A stretch of 64,000 nt of DNA from the NCBI GenBank assembly GCA_006384855.1, contig VCJN01001501.1, positions 22,773-86,772 on the forward strand, read 5' to 3'. The notes under the pieces are model-generated. The model was not told where the DNA came from. It was given only the letters and a program-made list of their open reading frames with translations, and searched no databases. Positions 32,200 through 43,279 of this stretch are shown piece by piece. The position numbers and the translations under genes were made by a program. Every line of letters starts with the position of its first letter. Position 1 is the stretch's first letter. This DNA is from Tetraselmis striata (Eukaryota > Chlorophyta > Chlorodendrophyceae > Chlorodendrales > Chlorodendraceae).

Positions 32200-34150
32200 C
32201 ATATGTAGTGTGTCCCGACATATGATGCGCATAAAATAAGTATATGTGATGGGTGTGATTATAGTATATAGTGCCTCGATCGGGCGATATGTAGTACGAG
32301 TAATCGAACCACATAGGTCTTACATCAGAGCTTGAAAAAATGCGCGCTAAAAGCAGAACTACAAGCAATTGTGAAAGCTTGATGCGCGTATGCATGCAAG
32401 CGGCCCTGACAATAACCGCTTCCGGGGCCGCGCGCCTCTTACGCGTTGCGACGGCGTTCCTAGTGAATGATCCTTCAAGTGAGGGTCGCCTTGGTGAAGT
32501 CCGTGAGCGTGCCCCAGAGTAATACGATTCCATGTTCCGCGTTGCCGCTTGCCGCCCATTCGACCTTCCGGCGGCTCTTGACCTCTCCCTCGGCTAGCCT
32601 TGCCCTTGTGTTTTTTGCTCCTTCTCGGTACAAGACATCATGCCGCGGTCCGGTTTTGAGGCTGTAAAGTTGGCATTGAGTTCACTCCTTCGGCTTGGGC
32701 GGTCGCAGACGCTGATCACGTGGCGCGTGGCGCTCGGGGCGACTCCAATCACGCCGCATACGAGTTGGCATTATCACAGGGCCTTTCCGACATTTGCCAC
32801 GACGTTAGGTCCGCCCTAGGCATGGGTTTCAAGATCCTCACGGACCCGTCGGTGCTTGTTTCTTTGCTTCAGTAGGGCAGCGACGCCCAGCAGCCGGCCG
32901 ATGTTGGGCTTTCTGGGTAGTATGGTGGTATCCGCGGGAACACGGTTGCGCTATCGTCGAGACCACCATTGCCCCTATCCTCGGCGTGTCAAGCTCGGAT
33001 CCAACGACTGCATTGCGGGCTGTAGAGCGCAATAATATATAATCTAACCACATTTTTGTGGTATAGGCGGATAGTACTACTTAGGATTAATTTCTTTACA
33101 TTAGCGATACTAATGTATGACCGGCTACTTAGGCGTGTCGCGTACACACGTCAGAGCACTCAGTTAGAGCACTCGCTACCTGCCGGCCCACCTGCCCGGC
33201 GCCAGATGCGCCAGAACAGGGCTCGTTAACCTCCACGTCACTACGGCACACGCCATGGTCTAGCGAGGTGGCTTCGTTAACTCTACAATGCGGGCGCGCT
33301 TGGAATTGGACGCGCCGCCGACTGGATGCCAGTGCTTCTGAGGGGCGAGGGCCCGGAGATCCGCCTTGCACATATCGCCAGGTGCGCATCCCAACATTTG
33401 TGCCCTTGGCGGCGGGCGCACGGGGTGCACAAGTGGCAAGTCTAGTCCACACGTGGCGCGGGTCTTAGTCGCCAAGCCCATATGTTGCTTGCTGATGCTG
33501 ATTCAACACCGGCCTTGCTTGGCCGTGCTGTTGTCCGGCTTAAAGCCAATGAGGCGGTGCACATGGCGGTGGGCGCCCCCGCCGGCATGTGGCGATCAAC
33601 ATGCATCCACTATACATAATTCCACCCGCCATCATCCCACCGGACGCGGAAAACACGGGTTCCATCGAGTCGTACACCGTCCCGAAGATTCTAGCCTTGG
33701 CTCGACTCGACATAAGGGTGGTCGCAGTGGGGTTGGGAGGAAGAAGGAGGGGTTGTACTCTCGGAACGCGGCAATGACGGTCTCCTCGGCGTAGATATGT
33801 TTTTTGGCTGTGTAGCCGGCCCGGTACATGAAGTTGCGTAGCATATCCGCTCGGTGTACGGGGGCGCGGCGATATGGGAAACCTCGGCGTCTTCTTCAGA
33901 GGGTAAGGGAGCCCCGTCTGAGTGTCGCGTGGCCAACATTCGTCAAAGACAGCCGACCGCACCGCCATGTCCTCAGCTGTAGGAGCAACATCGAAATGCA
34001 GCACGGGCGGGCGGTCAACGGATGTGAAATAAATTCAAATTCTCTACGCAGTCATGCCAGCCATCCGCCGACTCACTGTACGTACCGCTCAGGATGGACT
34101 CCAGCCCCCGGCTCGTGGGAGTATGGCATGGACCATCGACGGAGGCGTTC
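32200..34150. other. Gene-poor stretch with decayed coding traces
   Basis: Short frames only. At about 32,700-32,875 a plus-strand frame (ADADHVARGARGD ... TDPSVLVSLLQ, stop) looks protein-like but has no start or family. On the minus strand, 34,004-33,600, three frames continue one another only through frameshifts (LHFDVAPTAEDMAVRS; AAPPYTER; MLRNFMYRAGYTAKK). This suggests a pseudogene of unknown family. Confidence 0.35.
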
Positions 34151-34189
34151 TTAACACCACTGCCCGTGTCTTATCCCGCGGGGGGCGGG

Positions 34190-34190
34190 G

Positions 34191-34223
<33 letters not shown>

Positions 34224-34549
34224 CGGTCAAGATATGGGCGCGCACGCAACTCGTCGGGTACAGACGAGGTAAAATACAGCGAGACGACAACCTCATCGGA
34301 CACTTGAAAAGCTGCATCAGACAAATTCTCCTTCCTGGCTTCGTTATACCGCTTCCACTCAGTACAGCTGTCCAGTATGTCCGCGAAAGCATAGCCGAAA
34401 GCTTTCCCACGCTGGGGTTGCTCTGGGTGAATGCAGATATGGCAGTTGGTCGCCTGGCCATGGAACTGTGCATGCCGCACGTCCTCATCGATACGGCCCG
34501 TTCTGCACCTACCACCGCCGAGTGATATGGTCATGCCTTGATGCCTCAC
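34190..34549 (-). pseudogene. Unknown coding fragment next to a poly-G tract
   Basis: From an ATG at 34,549 about 110 codons stay open, with protein-like composition (CHICIHPEQPQRGKAFGYAF, DILDSCTEWKRYNEARKENL, SDAAFQVSDEVVVSLYF). The frame then runs into a C-tract on this strand (plus-strand G tract about 34,190-34,223), the position where introns of the other genes begin. It may be a first exon whose downstream part is the frameshifted material at 33,600-34,004. No family was recognised. Confidence 0.3.
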
Positions 34550-34896
34550 AGCTTGGCGTGCTCGGTCATGACGGAGGGTGCTGGGGGACGAGCAGCTATT
34601 GTATTGACTAGCGGGTGTGCGTCAGGTAGGCGCAACTGCTGCTTTCAAAAACACCAAGTCGGGCGCCGCGCATGGACTACGACTCGCGCTCCGCTATCAT
34701 ATATGCGCAGGTCGTATAAGTAGTGCGAGTACCCGGCTTTTTGCGTATCCATAGCGTAGCATCCGTGTAATTGCGTCAAGCCTTGAACCATATCCCGTAT
34801 AGCGACCGTGTTTAGCGTTTAAATGAGGACACATGTGACGCAGACGTGCTCCATGGTAGTTATTCGTCCGTAGCTACCCCTTCTAGGGGGAATCTA

Positions 34897-35985
34897 ATAT
34901 GGCTGACGACTAGATTATAAGCTGCCAACGACCCCCATATGTGCATATATATAGCAAGATTACACGGGTGACGGCCATGATACTAACGGGACTCGCAAGA
35001 TAGATAAAGCGGAGGAGTCATGTCGTGTGATATAGATCAAGAATACGTCCGCAAGGCCGCGAGTATGAGCGGCGGGCTGCCGCCAATAAGAACACCTAAT
35101 ATGCCCGTACGATAAAGTTACTGCGGTGTATGTAATAGTGCCGCAGTCGTCGTACAGCATAATTTATACGGAGTCGTATAACACACCCGCCATGCTAGAT
35201 TGTCAGTTGTCGACCCTGTATATATATGAGCCTTATATGGCCGACGACCAGATTCTCAGCTGCCGACCCCCATATATGTTTACACATATAGCAATATTAC
35301 ACGGTCGACGGGCATGATGCGCGACTTGCAAAATAAAAGCCGAGCAGTCGTGTGATACGGGTTTTATCAAACCTTATTTTAGAGGGGGTCCGCAAAACCG
35401 CAAGTATGAGCGCGATGGGCCGCCACCACTAAGGCGTTTTTGTTGAAGGTACTGCGGTGTATGTGGTAGTGATGCTGCAACAACCTTCACAAACTCCAAA
35501 ACGGAGCCGCTTGCGTGCCACACCCGTGCCTTTTTGTTGAAGGCACTGCGGTGTACGTGGTAGTGATGATGCAACAACCTTCACATTCTCCAAAACGGAG
35601 CCGCATGCGTGCCACACCCGTGCGGCTATATTGTAGCTGTCGACCATGTATATATGAATCATATGTTGCCGACTACGACCAGATTCCCAACTGCCAACCC
35701 CCATATATGCTTACATATATGCTTACACGGGCGACGGTCATGATGCGGGCCTTGCAAAATAAAAGCGCATGAGTCGTGTGATGTAGGTCAAGGAATGACC
35801 ACAAAGCCGCAAGTATGAGCGCCGCGGGCCGCCACCATCAATGGCACCATGCCCTTACGATGAAGTTACTGCAATGTGTGGCAGTAACGCAGTTGTATGA
35901 AGCATATACGGAGCCATATTAGACACCCATGCGGCCAGATTGTCAGCCGTCGATCATGTATGTAGCAATCTTATATGGCTGACCC
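34897..35985. repeat. Satellite-like array of about 280-430 bp units
   Basis: A landmark reading GCCGACGACCAGATTCTCAG ... CCCCCATATATG ... TACACGG-CGACGG-CATGA recurs at about 34,897, 35,235 and 35,662, with a fourth partial copy from about 35,935. Between landmarks each unit has GCAAGTATGAGCGC, ACTGCGGTGTATGT and GTCGTGTGATA. Inside the middle unit a 97-bp segment starting TTTTTGTTGAAGG is itself duplicated (about 35,437-35,630). Confidence 0.75.
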
Positions 35986-36017
35986 GGCCGCGCGGCGTGC
36001 CAGTGAGCGCCGCTACC

Positions 36018-36090
36018 CCAGCCGCGCGGGGTTGCCGCCCCGCTGCCCCGGCCGCGCGGGGTTGCCGCCCCGCTGCCCCGGCCGCGGGAG
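36018..36090. repeat. 32-bp GC-rich tandem repeat
   Basis: About two and a half copies of CCCCGGCCGCGCGGGGTTGC + CGCCCCGCTG. Confidence 0.85.
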
Positions 36091-37487
36091 CACCGAAATT
36101 GCGGTGAACGACATCAACGGTTACGATGCGATTGATTTCGTATATGCGGTCCATACTGCTATCTCCGGATTGTTGACTTAAAAAGGGGGTGTTGTAAATT
36201 GATTTTTGGGGGAGTGAGGTAATCGTATCATGTATAATCGCGCACTCTACCTCTGCCTCGTCCCCGTTGGCATATGCGAGGGTCTCTTTCACGGTCTCTT
36301 CAACGCCCGTGACTGCGAACGCCATCGTCTGGTTGACGGTGAAGGGGAGCGTGGCGGAGTCGTTCCGCTGGCATTTTTCGATCGCCTAGATCTTCGGAGA
36401 GCTGCCGCAATCTCGCCACGTCGGTGGTGGACCTTAATAACGGGGCCCAAACTATCGGATTGCCGCCAATGCCGTACCTCGAAAAGGCCTTGCAGTCGCA
36501 GATTGGCACTCCATCTTTGAAAGCGACCCGTTAAAGGGAGTGGCACCCCCTGCGAAGGGAACGCAAGGACATGTGGAATACGGGGAGCGGATCCTCGTCC
36601 AAACTTCGGCGGTAGATTCTGTCACGGCTTCTTTGTAACACTCCGGTCCGTCGTTATACAGTTGGCATTTGGGTAGAGGCCGTACCGGGTCGGGTGTATG
36701 TGTTGATGGTGCAGGTACCTCGTCGTCACAAACGGACTCTAACATGCCCTTTCCACGCGAGCTCGCGTCGATATGTCAAATGACAACCTCGTCGAAAGTA
36801 TCACACGTCGGGCAGCCACTATACGGCTTCCCTTGCAAATCCTCCCACTTGGGGAACGTGAAGGCCTCGCCAAGGCACGTCTAAGTATACCGGAAGTGCC
36901 TCTGCCGTGCATAGCCGTGTGGATGTGAGTGTAAGTACCTCGTCACTCGTCGTGGACGGACTGAAAAACGCGCTTCCCACGCGAGCTCATGCGGGCCTTC
37001 ATTCCCACGCCCCCACGGCGGCATGTCTCGTTTTTTTGCTGAGTAGGGGCAGGTGCTGAGTTAGTTGTTTCGTCTTCTAAGAAGGACTCCAACACGCACT
37101 TGCCACGGGAGCATGTGCCACCCTTGCATGTGCCACCCGTGTCCACGCGCTTGGGTTCACGGAAACTGTGCGCGAATCAGAAGCGCAGTTCTCTGACCAC
37201 ATAGGCAGCACGTTGCTTTCCTCAGCACGAGGCTGAGGTGATACTGTTTGAATATGCAGGGGACCCGCTGCTACCACTGCGTCTCGCACGGCTTTTTGCT
37301 CCAGCGACTCAACCTCGCTCGGGGGTAGGAGATCGGCGCACTCATCCAATAACATGAGAACGCCCTTCAATACCCCGGCCCCACGGCGGTATGTCTCGTC
37401 TTCGTTATGTTTCCGTCGCTGCACGCCAAAGGTAGCGTGCCATGCGGCCAACCAAGAGGGGCGACAAGGTAAGAAGTGGGGATCCAT
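36090..37487 (-). pseudogene. Degenerate coding region, unknown family, internally repeated motif
   Basis: Minus-strand frames hop between phases: 37,487-37,077 (YRRGAGVLKGVLMLLDECAD), 37,146-36,943, 36,760-36,452 and 36,509-35,954 (FKDGVPICDCKAFSRYGIGG, then after a frameshift NQTMAFAVTGVEETVKETLA). A motif S-x-R-G-K-x-(V/M)-(L/F)-(E/Q)-S-x-x-(D/E)-(D/E) occurs three times (TCSRGKCVLESFLEDE, SSRGKRVFQSVHDE and one at about 36,745-36,770), two of them followed directly by GAG|GTA. It is either a spliced gene with duplicated exons or a decayed transposon gene. I do not recognise it. Confidence 0.35.
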
Positions 37488-37636
37488 GGAAAAAATTTTC
37501 GCTTACGCTCTCGGGTCATTTTTTTCGCTTACGCTCCGATTTTTTCGCTTACGCTCTCGGGTCAAAAATTCGGACGGCGCGCGTGACCTTTCGTGCGGTG
37601 AATAACTATTTATTTGCTGTTCGGGTTGCATGCATG

Positions 37637-37775
37637 CGACAATTATACGAGTACGATATACTACGGGTCAGTATCTGTACTATGTGGTCGAGTACTATTA
37701 CGATGTGTACCTGAGACTGCGATGAGTATATGTACGATAGATAGTTGCAATCATGTGGTAAGCGTTGTTATTTTT
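37637..37775 (+). repeat. Family-E repeat, copy 1
   Basis: About 139 bp matching 38,970-39,105: TATACGAGTACGAYATACTAC, then ACGATGTGTACCTGAGAC and ATGTACGATA. Rich in GTA/TAC. Next to it is a simple stretch of TTTTTTCGCTTACGCTC units (about 37,490-37,565). Confidence 0.7.
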
Positions 37776-38020
37776 TCGCTGCGGGACAGCATTGGCACCC
37801 GTGAAACCCTTGCACCGTCTCTACGGCGGCCGTTTAGGCAGCAATCTAGTTAAGGAAAGCCCTGGGTAGGCGACGCTCCGTTATAGTCATCAAGCAAATT
37901 GCCGAAGCATTCTGCAAGACTAATTGGAGGCCAGTGATGGAATTTCCAACACGATTGGATCACCGTCTAAAAACAAACATGAAAATACCCGGCACTGACC
38001 ATAAAAGGTCCGCCCTACCC
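37772..38020 (+). repeat. Family-A repeat, long copy (left part)
   Basis: Matches 61,411-61,700: GTGAAACCCTTGCACCGTC, AAAGCCCTGGGTAGGCGACG, CTCCGTTATAGTCA, GCATTCTGCAAGACTA, TTGGATCACCGTCTAAAA and GGTCCGCCCTACCCGTTTGG. The copy is interrupted at 38,029 by the hAT-type element and resumes at 38,524 with CGTCGGCCCATTCGAGTAATG. Confidence 0.8.
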
Positions 38021-38531
38021 GTTTGGACCAGGGTTGGGCTGCAGTATCTACTGCACTGCGGACTGCAGAAACTGCAGCCTGCAGCTATTAGCTACTGCAC
38101 TGCAGCCTGCAGTACTTCCCGAAAAGGGGCTGCAGTGCAGTTACCCAAAGTGCCCCACATATATGCCCTTCTCTGTCCCGCCCTTCCATATAATCAATAG
38201 TTCCACCTCGCAGTCGCTGTAGAGGACCTTTCTGATTGTCCTTTTTTTTTGGTGATTTCCTGATATCGCCTTCTGCTGCTAGCTCATGTAATATATAATC
38301 AACAGGTTCAGTGCTACTGCAGTCCGCACTGTAGCCTGCACTGCAGCCTGTTGACTGCAGCCTGAACTGCAGTCTGCCTGCAGCCTGCAGTACTGCAGCA
38401 TGTTGACTGCAGCCTGCACTGCAGCCTGCCTGCAGCGCCTGCCGTACTGCAGCCTGCATGCAGCCTGCATTACTGCACTGCAGCCTGCAGTACTGGAAAG
38501 TAGTGGACTGCAGCCCAACCCTGGTTTGGAC
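38021..38531. mobile_element. Non-autonomous hAT-type DNA transposon with 8-bp target duplication
   Basis: Element 38,029-38,523 (495 bp) with perfect 16-bp terminal inverted repeats CAGGGTTGGGCTGCAG, flanked on both sides by the 8-mer GTTTGGAC (38,021-38,028 and 38,524-38,531). CAGGG ends plus an 8-bp duplication are the hAT superfamily signature. A related family-A copy at about 61,675 shows the empty site (CCCGTTTGGGCGTCGG). The interior has no transposase; it is filled with CTGCAG-rich sequence and a family-C repeat segment (about 38,206-38,300). Confidence 0.85.
38206..38300 (-). repeat. Family-C repeat inside the hAT element
   Basis: Reverse complement of 48,503-48,579 and 61,903-61,963: ATGAGCTAGCAGCAGAAGGC, GATATC-GGAAATCACCAAAA, then GACAATCAGAAAGGTCCTC. 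A partial copy also lies at 42,177-42,208. Confidence 0.75.
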
Positions 38532-38969
38532 GTCGGCCCATTCGAGTAATGCGAGTTGGGGCAAGCTCGTCCAACCCGCGGAGCAAAGCATTTCGGGAGT
38601 GCGATACATGTGCCAGAAAGAAGGCAAGGTGAGGGAAGGCCGGACGCCATAGTTGGAAAAAATTCCCATTCCCAATAAAATCATGGGCCGAGAAGGGACG
38701 AGGGGGGAACCCCGCCCAAAATAAAGGCAATTAAGTCCTCAGGTGTTGACGCGATAACCTGACTACTAATAAAATCCCTGAACTCCGGAATCCCTGAACT
38801 CCGGAATAGAAGCGTTGTTATGTTGAGTCGAATGTCGTTGCCGCGATTGTTACACCATACCCGGTATCCTAAGGCAGAGGTCACCGGATCGAACCCCACT
38901 GATGTCGAGAATTGGTATCTCGCACAAGGGGGGGGGGGGGGGGGGGGGTGTAGCGATTGTAGTAGTGTG

Positions 38970-39105
38970 ACAAGTATACGAGTACGACATACTACGAGTT
39001 AGTACCCGTACAACTTGTACGAGTACTAGCTAGTACGATGTGTACCTGAGACAACGATGATTACATGTACGATATAATGCTGCCATGTTGCCAGCGTTGT
39101 CATAA
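38970..39105 (+). repeat. Family-E repeat, copy 2
   Basis: See copy at 37,637; same order of TACGAGTACGACATACTACG, TACGATGTGTACCTGAGACA and ATGTACGATATAATG, then GCGTTGT. Confidence 0.7.
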
Positions 39106-40360
39106 CCAATACATTTGAAGTGCCAAAACACTGAAGCCTCTCGTCTTTGCACCACCACTGTACACCACCTTCGTTTGTATTTGAATCTCTAAACGGCAGA
39201 GACTGTCGCGTGTAAGCCGCATGTCATGTCGCGGCTCTCCTAGGGACGCGGTGTGGTGTGCCGGCGTTATTGACTGGAAAAACGGTATAAATACAGCGGC
39301 ATGGGTGGCATGCTCGCTCGCGTTTCGCATAGTGCAATCTCTGCGGCAACGCTCGCCCGACCTCGCCGCATGTACGGAAACTGGACGTCGTCGTGCGGTG
39401 GGCTACCTCCGTGGTAAGTCTGAGAATAGTGCTCGGAACTCCATCCGGCGCTACAACCCGCTACATGTGAGGCGAGCGAGATGGTCGCCGGATCCTGGCA
39501 GGTGAGGGAGCTTAGCTATATATGACAGAACGGCCCCATATTGGCCGTTTCCGAGTGCTAGCTGCGCTGAGCTATCCGTCGGCACGTAATGCCGTTCGTC
39601 GGTGCGTAGCGTCACTCGGGAGCACGACTTATGACGGAGAGTTGGATCCAACATGGCTATGGCCAGCTACATGCACGCATGCTCTACGCATGCGGGAATC
39701 CTGGCGGCCGAAGTGGGCATATGCGTGCCCCAAGTGGATGCCTACGGCGCGGTACTCCATCCCTCAACTGGTGAGATGCCCGCCCCCATCGGAGCTGGTG
39801 GTCAGGTCGGCATATGTGCTGCTTCCCCTCCCTTCGCCTTGAGCGGGGCTCCGTCTCATGCAGATGCGAGCTGATAGTTTTAGAAAAAAACAACAAAGGG
39901 GGCGGCGTAGCGTGATGCCGTTGTAGCAAGGTGGAGCTGGAGCTATAGATGTGACGTCGCACGTATGCTAAGTTAGTATGCCACGTGCCCCGCTACATGT
40001 ACATGTAGCTGTTCGCTGCTTTGAATACTTTTGCCACTTCGATCGTGTTTACTCCCTTTATCCTCGTGCATGTTCATGCGCAACGCTCTTAAGAGCTGTC
40101 CCCGATAGCTCCCGTCATTTGTTGCTCTTAAATGCATGAATACCATATTTACGCCGGCGTTATTTAACCTTCCACGCGGCGTACGTTGTGATCATCGGTG
40201 GCCGTTACACCACATTTATCTGATTAATTAGGCAAGTGTTACAATGCATATGCGCGTGCTAACTTCAGTTTGGTCGCCCCCGTGCGTGCTTCATATACCA
40301 CATGATATGCTAATAATCGTTTAGAAATAGCTATACATGCAGTCGCTCGTACTGGTGCGA
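39106..40360. other. No recognised gene; one promoter-like spot
   Basis: GGTATAAATAC at about 39,284 is followed 17 nt later by an ATG (39,300) opening a 38-codon frame that reaches a GTGGTAAGTCTG donor-like site at about 39,412. This could be a short first exon, but no second exon was recognised. The rest holds short frames only. Confidence 0.3.
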
Positions 40361-40361
40361 A

Positions 40362-41252
40362 TTACAAAAAGGCAGTAACAAATCCACCCACTGCTAAGCA
40401 GTACTAAAATATCAACACAACAATCCGCCTAAAGGCGGCCCGCATCCCGCACGAGGCTTGATGGATGAGTGATACACGCACGGTTCAGAGGGCATGCCAC
40501 GCGTGCACGTGTGTGCGAGGGTGATCCCCGGACGTGCTGTGCAGCTTCGGCAACGGAATGGCGGACGAATCTGCGCCGTCTGATGAGGCAGCGAGCACGC
40601 TCTCGAGCCACCACCAAGTTCATGACCCGGAGGAAATCTCTTATTGCGAGTAAGGCCTCTTGGTGAGCCCTTGTGGTGCACCGAGTGCCCCGCGATGAGA
40701 GGGCACCCCGATCCGCGGCCAAGCATGCGACACCGCGCACCGTGCGCCGTGACCCCTTGCTCACCTCACCCAATGTACCGAGGACCATGCCCGTATATTT
40801 CGACATATCCAAGATGTCCCGAAAAGGGCCCTTCTGTCCGGGCTCCGTGTTGTGCCACGCCGCATCCCGCACTGCCAACCCCCCGTTGTATGTCGCCTAG
40901 CAGCAGGGAGCGCTCAAACCGATCCTCCGCCGTGCGTGGGCCGGGGCACCGCAGTGTACTTGACCATGTACCGCATAGTCTTGAACTCCAGCAATGTGGA
41001 CTTCAAGCTCCGGGGATCATGGCTCCCGGTCACGACGTTGAACACCGGAGGGAGTTAGAGCTTTGCCTCCGGCACCATGTCCTTGAATTGATCCCTAGAT
41101 ACGGTGTTGCCGAGAGGCGCTGCCTGCTGGAACAAGTCATCCACCTCCCGGCGGACAAGGATACTCAGGCCGTGAACACAATGATCGCAGAAGGCGTCTG
41201 CGATAGCGTCGTGCCGTACAAGCTAGGGCGTCTCAAGGTGCCGGGAGTTTCA
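40362..41252 (-). mobile_element. 5'-truncated copy of the retroelement at 10,510-14,514
   Basis: The minus strand reproduces the last third of the RT ORF, including [20 protein letters not shown], the Arg-rich [13 protein letters not shown] segment and the 3' tail, and ends with TTTTTGTAATTCGCACC. Relative to the full copy it starts near position 13,640. The frame is broken around the nuclease-like motif: the LLEFKT region is recognisable but out of frame. Truncation at the 5' side with a fixed 3' end is typical of target-primed insertion. Confidence 0.85.
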
Positions 41253-42068
41253 TGAGCGACTTGTAGTGCGCGTGGATCGTCATACAAGGCGTCAAGGACA
41301 CTCCTTGTCACACTCCTAGTCTACTCCTGGGCTGGTCATACTGGTTCCACTAGCTACAGGTAGTGATGCTAAATCGATGTTGCTACAGTACTACTATTAC
41401 TACTTACCGCCGATGACGCGTTGGCTTTCGAGAATTACGACCATTTACTACCGATTATTCGCAATTAATTGTGCTGCGACCTGGCCTGGGCACGGCTTCA
41501 GGGCTTCCTACCCCGGGTTATTCCAGTACTGATGCTTGGAAACGCAGCCAGCACCGTCAGCAGATGCACGATCAGTGCACGACAAGATCCCGAGAAGAAT
41601 CTGCGCTACGTTCCACCTAATAAGCAATATTAGCAGTAAAGACGACCGCGAGTTGATCTGCCGGTTTATCATTGGGTGGCATCATCCGCGTCGTCGCCCC
41701 GAAACATACTAGCGACTATTACCGGTGCTATATACGACTCACATATTTAACATATATTTTATCAATCACGACATGATTTATATGAGTATCTGATCCCGTA
41801 CTCGTACCAGTATTCGTCGTACTCGTACCAGCAGTCGTCTATATGGACAGTCGCTGTACCAGTAGATATAGTAGTCGCTACAGGTACAGGGTAGTCGTCG
41901 TAGCGATGATTATGTAAAAATACCTGGTGATGATACAAAAACCAGTTCGATACTTTGATATCCATAGCAGCGACCTAGTTCGATAAAGATAATGACGGGG
42001 CAGGCGCGGCGCGGCGGAGGTCAGTCGTCAGCACAGCGCAGCGCAGGTACCAGTAGCGACTACTGGTG

Positions 42069-42140
42069 TGAATTACAAAAAGGCAGTAACAAATCCACCT
42101 ACTGCTAAAAGTAACGCTAAAAATCAACACAGCAAGCGAC
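42069..42140 (-). mobile_element. Solo 3' tail of the retroelement
   Basis: GAATTACAAAAAGGCAGTAAC and AATCAACACAGCAAGC, the reverse complement of the element's 3' end; no ORF part. Flanked by TAGCGACTAC simple repeats. Confidence 0.75.
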
Positions 42141-42369
42141 TACTACCAGTAGCGACTACTACTACTATATTACATGTGCTCGCCTTCTGCTGCTAGCTCA
42201 TGTAATTGATGTGCTAGCTGCAAAATTCTACTACTACTACGACTATGCTACTACTACTACTCTGTAGCGCAAAGGATTTTAAAACCCTAACCCTTCGTCG
42301 CTACTGGTTGTCAGCCGAATCACCTGGACAGCCGCCGCCAGCGCTCGAGCGGTGTTTCGCGAGACGTAT

Positions 42370-42425
42370 TGTTTTTTCCCGCCCCCGGGACAGGACTGGC
42401 ACCAGTGAAACCCTTGCAGCGAGAC
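42370..42425 (+). repeat. Family-A repeat, short copy
   Basis: CGCCCCCGGGACAGGACTGG, CACCAGTGAAACCCTTGCAG, CGAGACG. Confidence 0.8.
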
Positions 42426-42468
42426 GCGTGTTGTCGACTTATTTTATTCTACGATTTACCGGTACTGG

Positions 42469-42574
42469 TGTGAATTACAAAAAGGCGGATATTTTGAAAC
42501 AAATCCACTTGTCCACCTACGGGTACTGCAGAAAGCAGTACTAAAAGATCATCAACACAGCAGCAATCCGCCTG
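42469..42574 (-). mobile_element. Solo 3' tail of the retroelement
   Basis: Second tail in this neighbourhood: GGTGTGAATTACAAAAAGGC through GATCATCAACACAGCAGCAA, then TCCGCCT. Flanked by GGTACC-rich sequence. Confidence 0.75.
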
Positions 42575-42895
42575 GTACCATCGTCAGTTGTGACTACCAC
42601 GTTGTGTACCATCAAGTACCAGGTACCAGGTCGTTTTCCCGGCCCAGCAGCCGCCAGCGAATCGTTATTTGCGCAACCCCCGGGACGATATATATGGTGC
42701 GAATTTCGACACGTACGGGTAGCCCAGCACACCTCCCGAGAGCCTACCGAGTCACTGCGCTGCGCTTGAGACACCTCCTTCCCACCAGCACCGTCAAATC
42801 TTCTCCACACCGATCGTCCAGGTGGCTGTTCTGTACAGCAAATTAAAGTTAGCAGTGGGCTAAACGGGAAACGGAGAGGCGGCGAATCCTGTACC

Positions 42896-43279
42896 ATGTC
42901 TGCTGCCGCGTCGTCCACGCAAACCCCCGTGGTCTTCAATATCGACTCATGCCCGCCTGAAAGAGCCACCGACTTCCGGGTACTCGAACTGCCGGAGGCA
43001 TACAGCGTTCTTGCCAGTCTACCCACTGGAGAGAGGGTAAAGGTAGGGCTGACATCCGAACGATTTCTAGCCGTTGTAGGCGAGGTGACGATGACTCGAC
43101 TCGTCGATTCGAGGGGCGATGAGGATGCCCCGGAGAGGGTGGAGGTTTTCCAACGGGCTATCTCGCTGCCCGAGCGAGTCGACGAGTCGGCTATAACAGC
43201 CAAGTTGGATGAGCAAGGATACCTCACTGTGAATCTTCCGAAGCGAGGAACCATCAGACCGAAAAAGGTGAAGGTGTAG
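42896..43279 (+). CDS. Small heat-shock protein (HSP20/alpha-crystallin domain)
   Basis: 127 residues, intronless. Small HSPs bind unfolding proteins without ATP and keep them refoldable. The C-terminal half has the alpha-crystallin signature: VFQRAISLPERVDESAITAK followed by LDEQGYLTVNLPK, and a Lys-rich end PKKVKV. The front half (about residues 25-60) holds the strand region RVLELPEAYSVLASLPTGER. No signal peptide or organelle-targeting sequence is evident, so a cytosolic protein is inferred. It is short for the family (usual 140-220) because the N-terminal arm is only about 25 residues. The ATG at 42,896 is the first in the frame. It is surrounded by retroelement fragments; a 410-codon frame on the opposite strand is its shadow. 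Confidence 0.8.
   Translation: MSAAASSTQTPVVFNIDSCPPERATDFRVLELPEAYSVLASLPTGERVKVGLTSERFLAVVGEVTMTRLVDSRGDEDAPERVEVFQRAISLPERVDESAITAKLDEQGYLTVNLPKRGTIRPKKVKV

Noticed and set aside
38865-38900. Possible tRNA (GGTTCGATCC on the minus strand)
   Set aside because: No matching A box or closing stems within tRNA distance.
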